A stretch of DNA of 34,771 bases from an uncultured Clostridia bacterium (GTDB lineage Bacteria > Bacillota > Clostridia > Christensenellales > Borkfalkiaceae): the NCBI GenBank assembly GCA_934271245.1, contig CAKQQY010000018.1:1-34771 (forward strand), in the 5' to 3' direction. Below are positions 23,521-32,133 of the stretch, one piece after another. Made by a program: the position numbers and the translations under genes. The notes beneath the pieces are model-generated. The model had not been told where the DNA came from, searched no databases, and saw nothing but the letters and a program-made list of their open reading frames with translations. The first letter of the stretch is position 1. Each line of letters opens with the position of its first letter.

Positions 23521-24939
23521 TTACGCCTTTGCCTTTATACCCTTACGCAGCACGACGAGCGTTTCTACGTGGCGGGTCGCCGGAAACATATCGAAAGGTT
23601 TAACGCTTTCTACTACGTAATCGCTCTCCGTAGGAACAGACTTTATAATCGCACCGTTTTCTTCCCGTTTAAGAGTTCCGCACAACAATCCCACGTCTCT
23701 CGCGAGAGTTGACGGCATACACGAAACGTAAACGATTCTCTCTATTCCGCTTTTTCTTATCGCGTCTATTACGGGTTGTTCGCACCCCTTTCTCGGCGGG
23801 TCTAAAACGAGCCTCAACTTGTCCGTTTTCGCTTTTTTTATTATTTCCGGAAGCAACTCTTCACACTTTCCGCAATAATTTTTCATTTTGTACGAAAGCC
23901 CGTTAAGTTCCGCAAGTTCGTCGGCGCAATCGACCGCTTCTTTTATGATTTCTATCCCGATCGCATTCTTTGAATTTTTAGCAAGAAGAGCCGTCATCAG
24001 CCCCGCACCGCTGTACGCGTCGATAACCGTAGTATTTTCGTCGGAATCGATAGAGTTTTTCACTTCGGAATACAGTTTAGCGCACATTTCGCCGTTTACC
24101 TGTAAAAAACTTAAAACGCCGCCTTTATATTTAATTCCGTCCGATTCGCCGTAATAAAAATCATTTCCGCAAATTTTCGTGAAAGTATCCCCGTAAATAA
24201 CGTTGGTTTCTTTGTCGTTTTTATTCACGAAAAGAGTAAACTCTTTATCAAGGCTTTCCGAAAGCATTTCGGGAAGCCTTTCTATCCCGTTGATTTTGTT
24301 TTTGGGGGTTACCAGGGTAATTATAAGTTTTTCTCCTATTTCTTTTACCGTGATTTCCCTTATATCGCCCGAACGGTCATATTCGTTATACCCTTTTAAG
24401 CGATATTTACTCATAAACGCTTTAAGCGTAGCGATTATATTTTTAGTCCAACAAGGGTTTATCGGGCAATCGTCGATAGCAACGACCCGATGAGAATTTT
24501 CGGCGTAAAACCCTATCGCCGTTTCTTCGCCGTACTGCGCCACGGGAAGTTGAAGTTTGTTTCTGTAACCCCAAGGATTTTCACACCTTACTGTTTCGGA
24601 AACTTCCGTTTCTATCCCCGCGATTTTATGAAAACAATTTTTAACGTTTTCTCTTTTTATCTCTAATTGAAAATCGTAATTTACGTGCTGAAGGTCGCAA
24701 CCGCCGCACTTTCCGAAAACGGGACATCTCGGTTTAACGCGTTCCTTTGAAGGAGACAAAACTTCCAAAAGTTTGCCGTAGGCGCATTTGGAAGTTACTT
24801 TTAACACTTTATATTTTATTTTCTCTCCGGTAATCGCAAAAGGAACGAACACGGTTACTCCGTCGGCTTTTACGACGCCTTCTCCGTTAGAACCTATGGA
24901 TATAACTACGCCTTCGAGTTCCTGATTTTTGCTTATCAT
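23521..24939 (-). CDS. RlmD/RumA-type 23S rRNA (uracil-5-)-methyltransferase
   Basis: A 472-residue enzyme of the RlmD/TrmFO-independent m5U family. The N-terminal TRAM domain (about residues 5-60) is followed by an iron-sulfur motif with Cys72, Cys78 and Cys81. The SAM site is VIDAYSGAGLMTALLA, and LVLDPPRKGCEQP and YVSCMPSTLARD hold the catalytic Cys. In Firmicutes the target is U1939 and/or U747 of 23S rRNA; the exact position cannot be read here. Its start overlaps the upstream membrane gene stop (TAATG). Confidence 0.93.
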   Translation of the reverse strand: MISKNQELEGVVISIGSNGEGVVKADGVTVFVPFAITGEKIKYKVLKVTSKCAYGKLLEVLSPSKERVKPRCPVFGKCGGCDLQHVNYDFQLEIKRENVKNCFHKIAGIETEVSETVRCENPWGYRNKLQLPVAQYGEETAIGFYAENSHRVVAIDDCPINPCWTKNIIATLKAFMSKYRLKGYNEYDRSGDIREITVKEIGEKLIITLVTPKNKINGIERLPEMLSESLDKEFTLFVNKNDKETNVIYGDTFTKICGNDFYYGESDGIKYKGGVLSFLQVNGEMCAKLYSEVKNSIDSDENTTVIDAYSGAGLMTALLAKNSKNAIGIEIIKEAVDCADELAELNGLSYKMKNYCGKCEELLPEIIKKAKTDKLRLVLDPPRKGCEQPVIDAIRKSGIERIVYVSCMPSTLARDVGLLCGTLKREENGAIIKSVPTESDYVVESVKPFDMFPATRHVETLVVLRKGIKAKA

Positions 24940-25469
24940 TATTTGATAATCCTTCGTAAGTAATAATCGACGACCCGTTTTACGATTAAACAGAATCTAT
25001 CGAAAACAAAATAGAATACGGCTCCCGCTAACCCCACGAAAACGAGAATATAATCGCTTATAAACTGCGGTAAATCGGAAAAAGTAAGTTTGATTACGTA
25101 TATTAAGAAAAAGTACAGTCCGTAAAACACAGCTATACACCACACCGCGCCCAGAACGCAGAAAACCGCGTTTTTTATTTTACCGTAAGTTATCGCTTTA
25201 ATTATCGGGTAAATACCGAAAAACGCGAAATACGCGGGAAAAACGACGGAAAATATATTAAATCCGCTGAACAAAAACGCAAGAATTCCGCCTGCCGCGT
25301 ACGCCATAAAACAACCTGCGTACGAATTATAGTACAGCGGCAAGATTACGAATATCGACGCGGCGATAACCGTTATTAAATCTATTAAATCGATGTAGGC
25401 CCCGGCGGTCAGCGATATCGCTATGAACCCGGCGGATATTGCCGACAAGGCGATTACTTTGCTTTTCAT
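24939..25469 (-). CDS. Multi-pass membrane protein, unknown
   Basis: A 176-residue protein, nearly all hydrophobic, with about five or six membrane segments and a short basic C-terminus (KRVVDYYLRRIIK). The ATG at 25469 overlaps the J-protein stop by one base (TAATG), which fixes the start. I do not recognise a family with confidence. Position between a J-like protein and an rRNA methyltransferase suggests coordinated expression rather than a specific role. Confidence 0.8.
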   Translation of the reverse strand: MKSKVIALSAISAGFIAISLTAGAYIDLIDLITVIAASIFVILPLYYNSYAGCFMAYAAGGILAFLFSGFNIFSVVFPAYFAFFGIYPIIKAITYGKIKNAVFCVLGAVWCIAVFYGLYFFLIYVIKLTFSDLPQFISDYILVFVGLAGAVFYFVFDRFCLIVKRVVDYYLRRIIK

Positions 25470-26062
25470 TATCTGCAACAGCAATGGCAAAGCATATCGG
25501 TGCAAAGATAGTACGCGCAGCAGGAAACGCACCCCGAAGCGTCCGTTCCTCCCATCTGACGGTCGCCGCCGGACGAAGAAGCGTTACCCGAGTGGAACTG
25601 CTTTTCGGTATACGCCATTTTGTTTTTCAGTTTTTCGTATTCGTCTTTATATTTAGCGTTGTCGGGGTCCATCTGAATGGCTATTTCAAGTTGTTTTTTG
25701 CTTTCGTTAGTCCAGTTCTTTTTATAAAAAACCACCGATTGCAAATAATGCCATTCCGCGTCGCGGTCGGAAAACAAGTCGAGTTTATCCTGCGCTTCGT
25801 TGATTTTCCCGTCTTTTATAAGTTTTTCTATATCGGAAAATTCGGGAAGTCCGCTGTTTTTTTCTTTCGCCGAATTTCTGTATTCTTTTATTTCCTCGTA
25901 CGCTTCTTCGACTTTGCCTAATTTGCTCGCTGCTTCGTTTCCGATTTCGCCTTCGTAAAAACGTTCGCGCGAATATTTTTCTTTTAATTCTTTATATCTT
26001 GCTTCTATTTCGGCGTCGGTAGCGTCTTCCGTCAAGCCTAATATTTTATAATATTCTTGCAT
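25469..26062 (-). CDS. J-domain-like protein lacking HPD, with Cys-rich tail
   Basis: A 197-residue protein. Residues 1-60 follow a J-domain (YYKILGLTEDATDAEIEARY), but the HPD that stimulates Hsp70 is replaced by Ser31-Arg32-Glu33. Residues about 85-150 form TPR-like helices (AEWHYLQSVVFYKKNW). A Ser/Gly linker leads to a tail with eight cysteines (CVSCCAYYLCTDMLCHCCCR), possibly a metal site or lipidation cluster. GGAGG precedes the ATG. It overlaps the DUF5685 gene by 25 bases, so the two are coupled. Without HPD it is unlikely to act as a normal DnaK co-chaperone. Confidence 0.85.
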   Translation of the reverse strand: MQEYYKILGLTEDATDAEIEARYKELKEKYSRERFYEGEIGNEAASKLGKVEEAYEEIKEYRNSAKEKNSGLPEFSDIEKLIKDGKINEAQDKLDLFSDRDAEWHYLQSVVFYKKNWTNESKKQLEIAIQMDPDNAKYKDEYEKLKNKMAYTEKQFHSGNASSSGGDRQMGGTDASGCVSCCAYYLCTDMLCHCCCR

Positions 26063-26901
26063 TTTCTTCCCTCCAAAACCAACTTCGTTCTGCTTTTCAA
26101 TCCTTTTTGCAAAACGTTGTCTATCAGGTCGTGATTAAACCGATATTTAACGTTTTTTCCGTATTCCGAAACGGAATATAGTACGTCCGCAAAAATCTCT
26201 TCTACTTCTTCTTTTTTTTCGTTTAACAGACTTTGTCTGTCCTTATAATCTTTATAAATATTTACGAATACGTTATAAGAACCTTTCTTTTTATCTTTAT
26301 CGAAGTCGTCTATGGCGTCGATAAGATAAACCCACTTACCGAGCGAATACGCAAGGCCTTTAAGTTCTTCCGTATCCAGCCCCGAAAGTTCGACGACGAT
26401 TTCTTTCATCATATTACCGAAAAAGTCGGCGGAAATATCCACGCTGTCCCCTTCGGTTTTTTCGTATTCGTTAAGACCTTTATAGTATTTAAAAACTATC
26501 TTATCGATTACGGGTTCCGCCTTTTTCGCTTTTTTATACGCCCCTTTAACGAAACTCTTTTTTAGTCTACCCTTATGCTCGTCGGTAACGTCGTCCACCG
26601 CTTTATAGTAAGCGAGAATAACGTTCACGCGTGCGACGCGTTTATTAAGTTCGTCCGTTTTTACGACGGGTCTTTTCTTTATCGGGTGAATAACGCAATG
26701 TTCGTTATTTATTTTAACGTCCGAATCGATTACGTTATGCAGCAATATCGATAAAAAAGTCAGGTCGTAACTCAACAAAAAACGCGCGCGCTGTCCGCAG
26801 ACGGAACCCAGACTTTTGCATAAACCGCAATAAGACGCGCGGTATAAAACCACGTCTTTAACGTACAGATTAGGGTTGTCTACGGAAACGTATCCGAACA
26901 T
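26038..26901 (-). CDS. DUF5685 family protein
   Basis: A 287-residue protein matching the DUF5685 pattern: MFGYVSVDNPNLYVKD, then a YCGLCKSLG cysteine pair, FLSYDLTFLSILLH and a later LIDAIDDFDKDKKKGSYN acidic motif. It is helical, with conserved Cys/His/Asp positions that suggest metal binding, but no activity is known. It lies 2 bases after trpS and overlaps the J-like gene. The family often neighbours J-domain genes in Clostridia (recalled, not checked here), so the two may work together. Confidence 0.85.
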   Translation of the reverse strand: MFGYVSVDNPNLYVKDVVLYRASYCGLCKSLGSVCGQRARFLLSYDLTFLSILLHNVIDSDVKINNEHCVIHPIKKRPVVKTDELNKRVARVNVILAYYKAVDDVTDEHKGRLKKSFVKGAYKKAKKAEPVIDKIVFKYYKGLNEYEKTEGDSVDISADFFGNMMKEIVVELSGLDTEELKGLAYSLGKWVYLIDAIDDFDKDKKKGSYNVFVNIYKDYKDRQSLLNEKKEEVEEIFADVLYSVSEYGKNVKYRFNHDLIDNVLQKGLKSRTKLVLEGRKCKNIIKY

Positions 26902-26903
26902 TT

Positions 26904-27908
26904 TTATCCTCTTTTTCTCGGCAACAAACCGACCTTTTTATAAACTTTGGAAAGCGTTTTATAAGCGATTCTTTCGGCTCTGTAAGCGCCTTTATCCAGC
27001 ACGTCGTCCAAATACGCTTTATCCTGCAACAACTTGTTCTTTTCGGCTCTTATCGGTTCGACTTTCGCCGCGACCGCTTCGCCTACCGCAAGTTTGAATT
27101 CGCCATAGCCTTTGCCTTCGAACTCCCTTTCCGCTTCTTCCACCGTTTTATCGGTAAAAGCCGAATAAATGGTCAATAAATTAGTAATTCCCGGTTTATC
27201 TTCCGCGGCGACTATTCTGTTGTCGCTGTCGGTAACCGCTCTTTTGAATTTTCTTATAATCGTATCGGTATCGTCGTCCATAGAAATGAACGCGTTCTGA
27301 TTGGTATCGGACTTGCTCATTTTTCTGTCGGGTTCGGCAAGACTCATGATTCTGCCCGCCGACTTCGGGATATACCCTTCGGGTACCGTAAACACGTCGC
27401 CGTATCTGCCGTTAAAACGGATAGCAAGATCTCTCGTTATTTCAAGGTGTTGTTTCTGGTCGGCGCCTACGGGAACGAGATCCGCCTGATACAATAAAAT
27501 ATCCGACGCCATAAGCACGGGATAATCCATTAAACCCATATTTACGTTATCTTCGTGTTTGGCGCATTTATCCTTAAACTGTGTCATACGGGAAAGTTCC
27601 CCGGGGTAGCAGACGGTGTTTAATATCCAGGTGAGTTCCGCGTGTTCGGGAACGTGCGACTGCGCGAACAATATCGACTTTTCGGGGTCGATTCCGCAAG
27701 CCAGATAAAGCGCGGTGAGTTCGTAAGAATTCTTTCTTAACGTCGCGGGGTCCTGACGAACGGTGAGCGTATGCAAATCCGCAAGCGAAAAAATGCTTTC
27801 GTAATCGCTTTGTAATTTTTTGAAGTTACGGAGCGCGCCGAGATAATTGCCTATGGTAAGCACGCCGCTTGGCTGAATCGCGCTGAACAAAACCTTTTTT
27901 TCTTCCAT
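26904..27908 (-). CDS. trpS: Tryptophanyl-tRNA synthetase
   Basis: A 334-residue class I synthetase charging tRNA-Trp. The HIGH-type motif is TIGN (18-21) in PSGVLTIGNYLGAL. KMSKS is intact at 196-200. The region ELTWILNTVCYPGELSRMTQ and the C-terminal helices are typical. AGGTGA precedes the ATG. It heads a minus-strand group with DUF5685, the J-like protein, the membrane protein and the rRNA methyltransferase. No T-box leader is present in the 76 bases between it and the upstream terminator. Confidence 0.97.
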   Translation of the reverse strand: MEEKKVLFSAIQPSGVLTIGNYLGALRNFKKLQSDYESIFSLADLHTLTVRQDPATLRKNSYELTALYLACGIDPEKSILFAQSHVPEHAELTWILNTVCYPGELSRMTQFKDKCAKHEDNVNMGLMDYPVLMASDILLYQADLVPVGADQKQHLEITRDLAIRFNGRYGDVFTVPEGYIPKSAGRIMSLAEPDRKMSKSDTNQNAFISMDDDTDTIIRKFKRAVTDSDNRIVAAEDKPGITNLLTIYSAFTDKTVEEAEREFEGKGYGEFKLAVGEAVAAKVEPIRAEKNKLLQDKAYLDDVLDKGAYRAERIAYKTLSKVYKKVGLLPRKRG

Positions 27909-27983
27909 TATATTTCACCTGTCTTAATCTAATATTGAAATTTCGGCAAAACCGCTTTATTTTACGATAAAAAGCGCAATTTT

Positions 27984-28023
27984 TCAAAAAAAATAAAAGC
28001 CGAAACGTGTTCCGACTTTTATT
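27984..28023 (-). terminator. Rho-independent terminator after the P-loop gene
   Basis: On the minus strand a 14-pair stem (28023-28010 with 28005-27992, with G-U pairs) closes a CACG loop. A run of T follows. It separates the small P-loop gene from trpS. Confidence 0.85.
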
Positions 28024-28049
28024 TTACACTATTTTGATTAAAAAAACAA

Positions 28050-28457
28050 CTATTCGACGTGTTTTAATACAAACTGCGGCAAATCTTCTTTATTTGCGCT
28101 GCAAGTTAAAACGAAGTGAACGCCGAAGTCTTTTTCGAGTTTTTCCATAGCCGCGAATATGTTTTCAAGTTCGTTTAAGGGTTTACCCGTGATTCTTGCG
28201 ATTCCGTCGATAAAAATGTATTCGTTATCGCCGCTCGCCGCGACTATTCCTTTAACGAATCCCCTTAATCCGTCCATACCCTGTATGTCGAATTCGGTAG
28301 TATCTAAAAATCTTATCTGATATTTAAGATCAAACGTATATCTTTTGGTATCGGTAATAAAAACGACATGCCCTTTCGCCGTATCGAGCGTTTTATTCGC
28401 GCAATCGATTATCGCTTTCGTTTTGCCAGAGCCTTTAGGTCCGTAAAAAATTTTCAT
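28050..28457 (-). CDS. Small P-loop ATPase-like protein
   Basis: A 135-residue protein. Walker A is GPKGSGKT (6-13). Walker B is EYIFIDG with Asp84. A following VLTCSAN resembles the sensor strand of RecA/ASCE folds. There are no further domains and no membrane segment. It is much shorter than most AAA proteins and may be a minimal nucleotide-binding domain. It is monocistronic, with a good promoter (28489-28517) and terminator. The cellular role is unknown. Confidence 0.8.
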   Translation of the reverse strand: MKIFYGPKGSGKTKAIIDCANKTLDTAKGHVVFITDTKRYTFDLKYQIRFLDTTEFDIQGMDGLRGFVKGIVAASGDNEYIFIDGIARITGKPLNELENIFAAMEKLEKDFGVHFVLTCSANKEDLPQFVLKHVE

Positions 28458-28488
28458 ACTTTTAGTCTCCCTATGTTTTCTTGTATAT

Positions 28489-28517
28489 ATTTTATAATAA
28501 ATCTCGCCAAATTACAA
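28489..28517 (-). promoter_or_regulatory. Sigma-A promoter of the small P-loop gene
   Basis: Minus-strand TTGTAA (28512-28517), a 17-base spacer and TAAAAT (28489-28494). Confidence 0.65.
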
Positions 28518-28622
28518 TAGTTATTTTAAAATTTATCCGAAAATAATTTATTTTTTTATCCTTTCTTTAAACGACGGCAAAATTAAAAATCTTTGTTCTG
28601 CCTTTTCGTTTCGTGTTTTTCG

Positions 28623-29705
28623 TTAATTATCGTCTTCGTCCACGCCCATCGCGAGTTTTGCTTCTCTGTCGGCGATATTCAACGCTTCCACCATTTCGTC
28701 GAGGTCGCCTAAAAGAAAATTATCCAAATCATACAAAGTTAATCCGATTCTGTGGTCGGTTACCCTTCCTTGCGGAAAGTTGTACGTTCTGATTCTTTCC
28801 GACCTGTCGCCCGTTCCTACCTGACTTCTGCGGTTTTCCGAATATTCTTTATCATATTGCGACTGATAAAAATCGTAAAGCCTGCTCTTTAACACTTTCA
28901 TCGCCTTTTCACGGTTTTTGGTCTGCGAACGTTCGTCCTGACACAAAACGACGATTCCCGTAGGAATATGCGTAAGTCTTATGCACGATTCCGTTTTGTT
29001 GATATGCTGACCGCCCGCGCCGCTGCTTCGCAAAGTGTCTATTTTAAGGTCTTTTTCGTCGATATTTACTTCTATGTCTTCAACTTCCGGCAAAACGGCG
29101 ACGGTACACGTCGACGTATGAACTCTGCCTTGCGATTCCGTTTCCGGAACCCTTTGCACTCTGTGAACGCCGCTTTCGAATTTAAGTTTTCTGTAAGCGG
29201 ATTTTCCCGATATGGAAAAGGTAACTTCTTTTATTCCGCCGAGTTCCGTGGAGTTGTTTTCTATTTCTTCCGTTTTCCAACGGTTTCTTTCGGCGTATTT
29301 TACGTACATTCTGTAAAGTTCGTAAGCGAACAAACTCGCTTCTTCGCCGCCCGCTCCCGAACGTATTTCCATAATAACGTTTTTATCGTCGTTGGGGTCT
29401 TTGGGAAGAAGCAAAATTTTAAGTTCTTCGGAAATTTTTTCCTTTCTCTCTTTACAAGCGAGAAGTTCTTCTTCCATCAACTTTTTCATTTCGGGGTCTT
29501 TTTCTTCGGGAAGCATTTCTTTTACGTCCTGCTCTTCTTTTTCCGTCTTTTTGTATTCGGTATATTTCTCGACGGTTTCGCTCATATCGGCAAGTTCTTT
29601 CGTATACCCTTTCCACTCGTCCATTTTTGCAATCACGTCGGGGTCGCTTACGAGTTCGTTGAGTTTTGCGTACCTTTCGAGCATTTTATCGAGTTTTTTA
29701 AACAT
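28623..29705 (-). CDS. prfA: Peptide chain release factor 1
   Basis: A 360-residue RF1 reading UAA and UAG. The GGQ hydrolysis motif is at 231-233 (RSSGAGGQHINKTES). The codon-recognition PxT is PET at 187-189 (RVQRVPETESQGRVHTS). Length and all motifs are typical. It begins directly after the stop of the DUF1385-PrmC fusion, whose methyltransferase half modifies this GGQ glutamine, so enzyme and substrate are coexpressed. Confidence 0.97.
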   Translation of the reverse strand: MFKKLDKMLERYAKLNELVSDPDVIAKMDEWKGYTKELADMSETVEKYTEYKKTEKEEQDVKEMLPEEKDPEMKKLMEEELLACKERKEKISEELKILLLPKDPNDDKNVIMEIRSGAGGEEASLFAYELYRMYVKYAERNRWKTEEIENNSTELGGIKEVTFSISGKSAYRKLKFESGVHRVQRVPETESQGRVHTSTCTVAVLPEVEDIEVNIDEKDLKIDTLRSSGAGGQHINKTESCIRLTHIPTGIVVLCQDERSQTKNREKAMKVLKSRLYDFYQSQYDKEYSENRRSQVGTGDRSERIRTYNFPQGRVTDHRIGLTLYDLDNFLLGDLDEMVEALNIADREAKLAMGVDEDDN

Positions 29706-31487
29706 TTATAATTCCGCCTTTACAAATCTTTCTTTGTTTTCGTAATCTTTTATAACTTGTACTTTTTTGAATTTATCGAGCATTTTAACGATTTCCCACG
29801 CCTGATCGTAACCGCATTCCATTATCAGTTTGCCGCCGTCGTTGAGATGTTCCGCCGCCCGACTTGCTATAATTCTGTAATATTCGAGTCCGTCTTCGCC
29901 GCCGTCCAAGGCAAGATGCGGTTCGAAATCTTTTACTTCTTTCTGTAACCCCGCTATATCGTCTTTTCTTATATACGGCGGATTAGATATTATCGCGTCG
30001 AACTTTCTTCCCTTTAACTCGGAAAACATATCGCTTCTGATAAATTCCGCTTCCGCGCCGACCTTTTCGGCGTTTTCTTTTGCGAGAGATAACGCGTCTT
30101 CGCTTATGTCGGTCGCTGTGACTTTAATATTTTTTTCTTTATTAAGCGCTATGGCGATAGCGCCGCTGCCCGTACAAAGGTCGAGAGCCGTCTGACCGTC
30201 TTTTAATTCTTCGAGAGCGCAGGAAACAAGTTGTTCCGTTTCGGGTCTCGGAATCAACGCCCTTTCGTCTACGTTCAATTCGTACCCGTAAAAATCGGTG
30301 TTGCCGACGCAGTACCAAAGCGGTCTGCCCGTAATTCTTTCGTTTAACAGAGCCAGAATTTTCTTTTCGCCGTCTTCGGAAACGGTTTTTTTATCCCTTA
30401 CTTCGTCCCTTTTTATACCGAGAGAAATAGAAACTATCCACTCGGCTTCGGCTTCTTCGTCGATACCGTTTTGTTTTAGTTTTTCCCCTACTTCGCGAAG
30501 AATATCCGCTCTCGTTTTGGGAATATAAAAGTTTTCTTCGGGTATGCTTTCGTCTTCGTCCATCATAAGCACTTTGTTAAACGCCGCGATAGCAACTTCC
30601 AGCATATCTGAAGTAGGTTCTTTCGTGGTAATTCTCTGAAGCAGAAGCCCCGGAACTTTTAACGGATAAAATATAGGATTTCTCGTTTTTGCAAGAAATT
30701 TTAAAAGTTCGTAGGAAAGCCCCGCAACCACGGGAAGCAACGCGATTTTTAAAAGTATTCTGAAAACGCCTTCGACCGCGCCGCCGATAAGAGATTCGGT
30801 AACGGCAAAAACAATTATGCTTATTACCAGAACGAACACCATAAAGGTAGTGCCGCACCTGTCGTGAACTCTCGTGCATTTAGCCGCGTTTTCGGGGGTG
30901 AGTTCCAACTCTTTTTCATAACACGATATGGTTTTGTGTTCCGCCCCGTGATACATAAACGTTCTTTTAACGTCGGGTATTAAAGAACACAGCAACAAAT
31001 ATGTGATGAAAACAAGTAGTTTAAGACCGCCTTCGATAAAGTTTTTCGCCCATATTCCGAAAGTTATGCCGAACCACTTTTCCAGCAATCCCCTTACGAA
31101 CACGGGCAGCCACATAAACAGAAACACCGCGAGCGCAAGACCTAACAGCATAGAGAAAAACACCACGACGTTCATTACGTCGATTTTAAGTTTTTCCGAA
31201 CACCATTTTTCAAACTTGGACGGTTCGCCTTCGCCGTAAACTTCGGCAGGCCGCATCAGAACTTTCGTACCGCCCACCAAAGACTGAAAAAAAGCGACGA
31301 CTCCCCTTATTATCGGGAACCGTAAAATTTTACTCTTATTCTTTTTAAGCCTTTTGCTTTCTATTCTTATAATGCCGTCGGCGTCGCGCACGGCAGTCGC
31401 CATACTCGTTCCGCTACGCATCATAACGCCTTCCATAACTGCTTGCCCGCCTATGGAAGTCACTCTTTTCTGTTCTTTATTTTTCAT
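29706..31487 (-). CDS. prmC: Fusion of DUF1385 membrane protein and PrmC methyltransferase
   Basis: A 593-residue single reading frame. Residues 1 to about 305 are DUF1385: GGQAVMEGVMMR (13-24), membrane segments at about 105-135, 150-172 and 215-260, YHGAEHKTISCYE (179-191) and HDRCGTTF (208-215). Residues about 324-593 are PrmC, with an N-terminal helical domain (TRADILREVGEKL), ALDLCTGSGAIAIAL (434-448) and the catalytic NPPY (502-505). PrmC methylates the GGQ glutamine of release factors. In related genomes the two parts are usually adjacent separate genes. DUF1385 function is unknown. The fusion would tether PrmC to the membrane. prfA follows with no gap. Confidence 0.95.
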   Translation of the reverse strand: MKNKEQKRVTSIGGQAVMEGVMMRSGTSMATAVRDADGIIRIESKRLKKNKSKILRFPIIRGVVAFFQSLVGGTKVLMRPAEVYGEGEPSKFEKWCSEKLKIDVMNVVVFFSMLLGLALAVFLFMWLPVFVRGLLEKWFGITFGIWAKNFIEGGLKLLVFITYLLLCSLIPDVKRTFMYHGAEHKTISCYEKELELTPENAAKCTRVHDRCGTTFMVFVLVISIIVFAVTESLIGGAVEGVFRILLKIALLPVVAGLSYELLKFLAKTRNPIFYPLKVPGLLLQRITTKEPTSDMLEVAIAAFNKVLMMDEDESIPEENFYIPKTRADILREVGEKLKQNGIDEEAEAEWIVSISLGIKRDEVRDKKTVSEDGEKKILALLNERITGRPLWYCVGNTDFYGYELNVDERALIPRPETEQLVSCALEELKDGQTALDLCTGSGAIAIALNKEKNIKVTATDISEDALSLAKENAEKVGAEAEFIRSDMFSELKGRKFDAIISNPPYIRKDDIAGLQKEVKDFEPHLALDGGEDGLEYYRIIASRAAEHLNDGGKLIMECGYDQAWEIVKMLDKFKKVQVIKDYENKERFVKAEL

Positions 31488-31495
31488 TTAAAATT

Positions 31496-31539
31496 TAAAA
31501 AAAACGGCTTCAAGCGTAAAAACTACCCTCAAAACCGTT
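31496..31539 (-). terminator. Probable terminator between rpmE and the fusion gene
   Basis: AACGGTTT (31539-31532) pairs with AAGCCGTT (31510-31503), followed by a T run on the minus strand. The loop is long (about 21 bases), so termination may be partial. That would let rpmE be expressed above the downstream genes. Confidence 0.6.
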
Positions 31540-31552
31540 ATACAGACAAAAC

Positions 31553-31762
31553 CTATTTAACTTTGCTATATCTCTTGTTGAACTTATCAACACGGCCACC
31601 GGTGTCGACCAATTTTTGTTTACCCGTGAAGAAAGGATGACATTTGCTGCAAATATCTACTTTTATTACGTCAGCCTTCTTGGTAGAGCCGGTCTTAAAA
31701 GTTTCACCGCAGGCGCATACAACCGTTACTTCATGATAATCCGGATGAATTCCCTGTTTCAT
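31553..31762 (-). CDS. rpmE: Ribosomal protein bL31, zinc-binding type
   Basis: A 69-residue L31 with all four zinc cysteines (Cys16, Cys18, Cys38, Cys41), hence the C+ form. It begins KQGIHPDYHEVTV and ends DTGGRVDKFNKRY, both diagnostic. AGAGGTG precedes the ATG, and a strong promoter lies at 31792-31820. It is upstream of DUF1385-PrmC and prfA, a gene order common in Clostridia. Confidence 0.98.
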   Translation of the reverse strand: MKQGIHPDYHEVTVVCACGETFKTGSTKKADVIKVDICSKCHPFFTGKQKLVDTGGRVDKFNKRYSKVK

Positions 31763-31791
31763 AACGCACCTCTTTTTTTAATTTCCAAATC

Positions 31792-31820
31792 ATTATAGTA
31801 TATTTTTTTATTTTAGTCAA
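31792..31820 (-). promoter_or_regulatory. Sigma-A promoter of rpmE
   Basis: Minus-strand TTGACT (31815-31820), a 17-base spacer of A and T, and TATAAT (31792-31797). The upstream AT richness fits a strong ribosomal protein promoter. Confidence 0.85.
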
Positions 31821-31887
31821 CTATATATCCGTAATTTTTTATCATTTTCGTTCGTTTCGTCCTATTTTATTTTGAAAGGTTTTTTAC

Positions 31888-31916
31888 TTGCTTTTTTACT
31901 CACAATATAATATAAT
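31888..31916 (+). promoter_or_regulatory. Sigma-A promoter upstream of the dehydrogenase-like gene
   Basis: TTGCTT (31888-31893), a 17-base spacer and TATAAT (31911-31916). It would give a 5' leader of about 210 bases. A second TATAAT at 32111-32116 has no good -35 box. Confidence 0.6.
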
Positions 31917-31922
31917 GAATGT

Positions 31923-32133
31923 CGATGAATTATCGCTTACAGAGTTAGCAATGTCGTTTGCGCCATAGTTTTATAAGAACTTTCGGTTTTTATAAACTTT
32001 GCGGGGACATTAGTTGCGGCTTTACTTAATCCATTGCGGATTTTAATTAAAAATTCGCTTAAAGCGGTGATTTCTAAGTGTTAAAATACACTTTTGCGGC
32101 TGTATTTTTATATAATACATTAACGGAGTATTT
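31923..32133 (+). other. Long leader of the dehydrogenase-like gene
   Basis: About 210 bases with local pairings: AATCC-ATTGC-GGATT near 32028-32042 and AAGTGT-TAAAAT-ACACTT at 32076-32093. TTGCGG occurs three times. No known riboswitch consensus and no terminator were recognised. The second hairpin could be an operator for the downstream TATAAT. Confidence 0.4.

Noticed and set aside
27909..27983. T-box leader before trpS
   Set aside because: Only about 75 bases separate trpS from the preceding terminator, and no T-box sequence or specifier stem is present.
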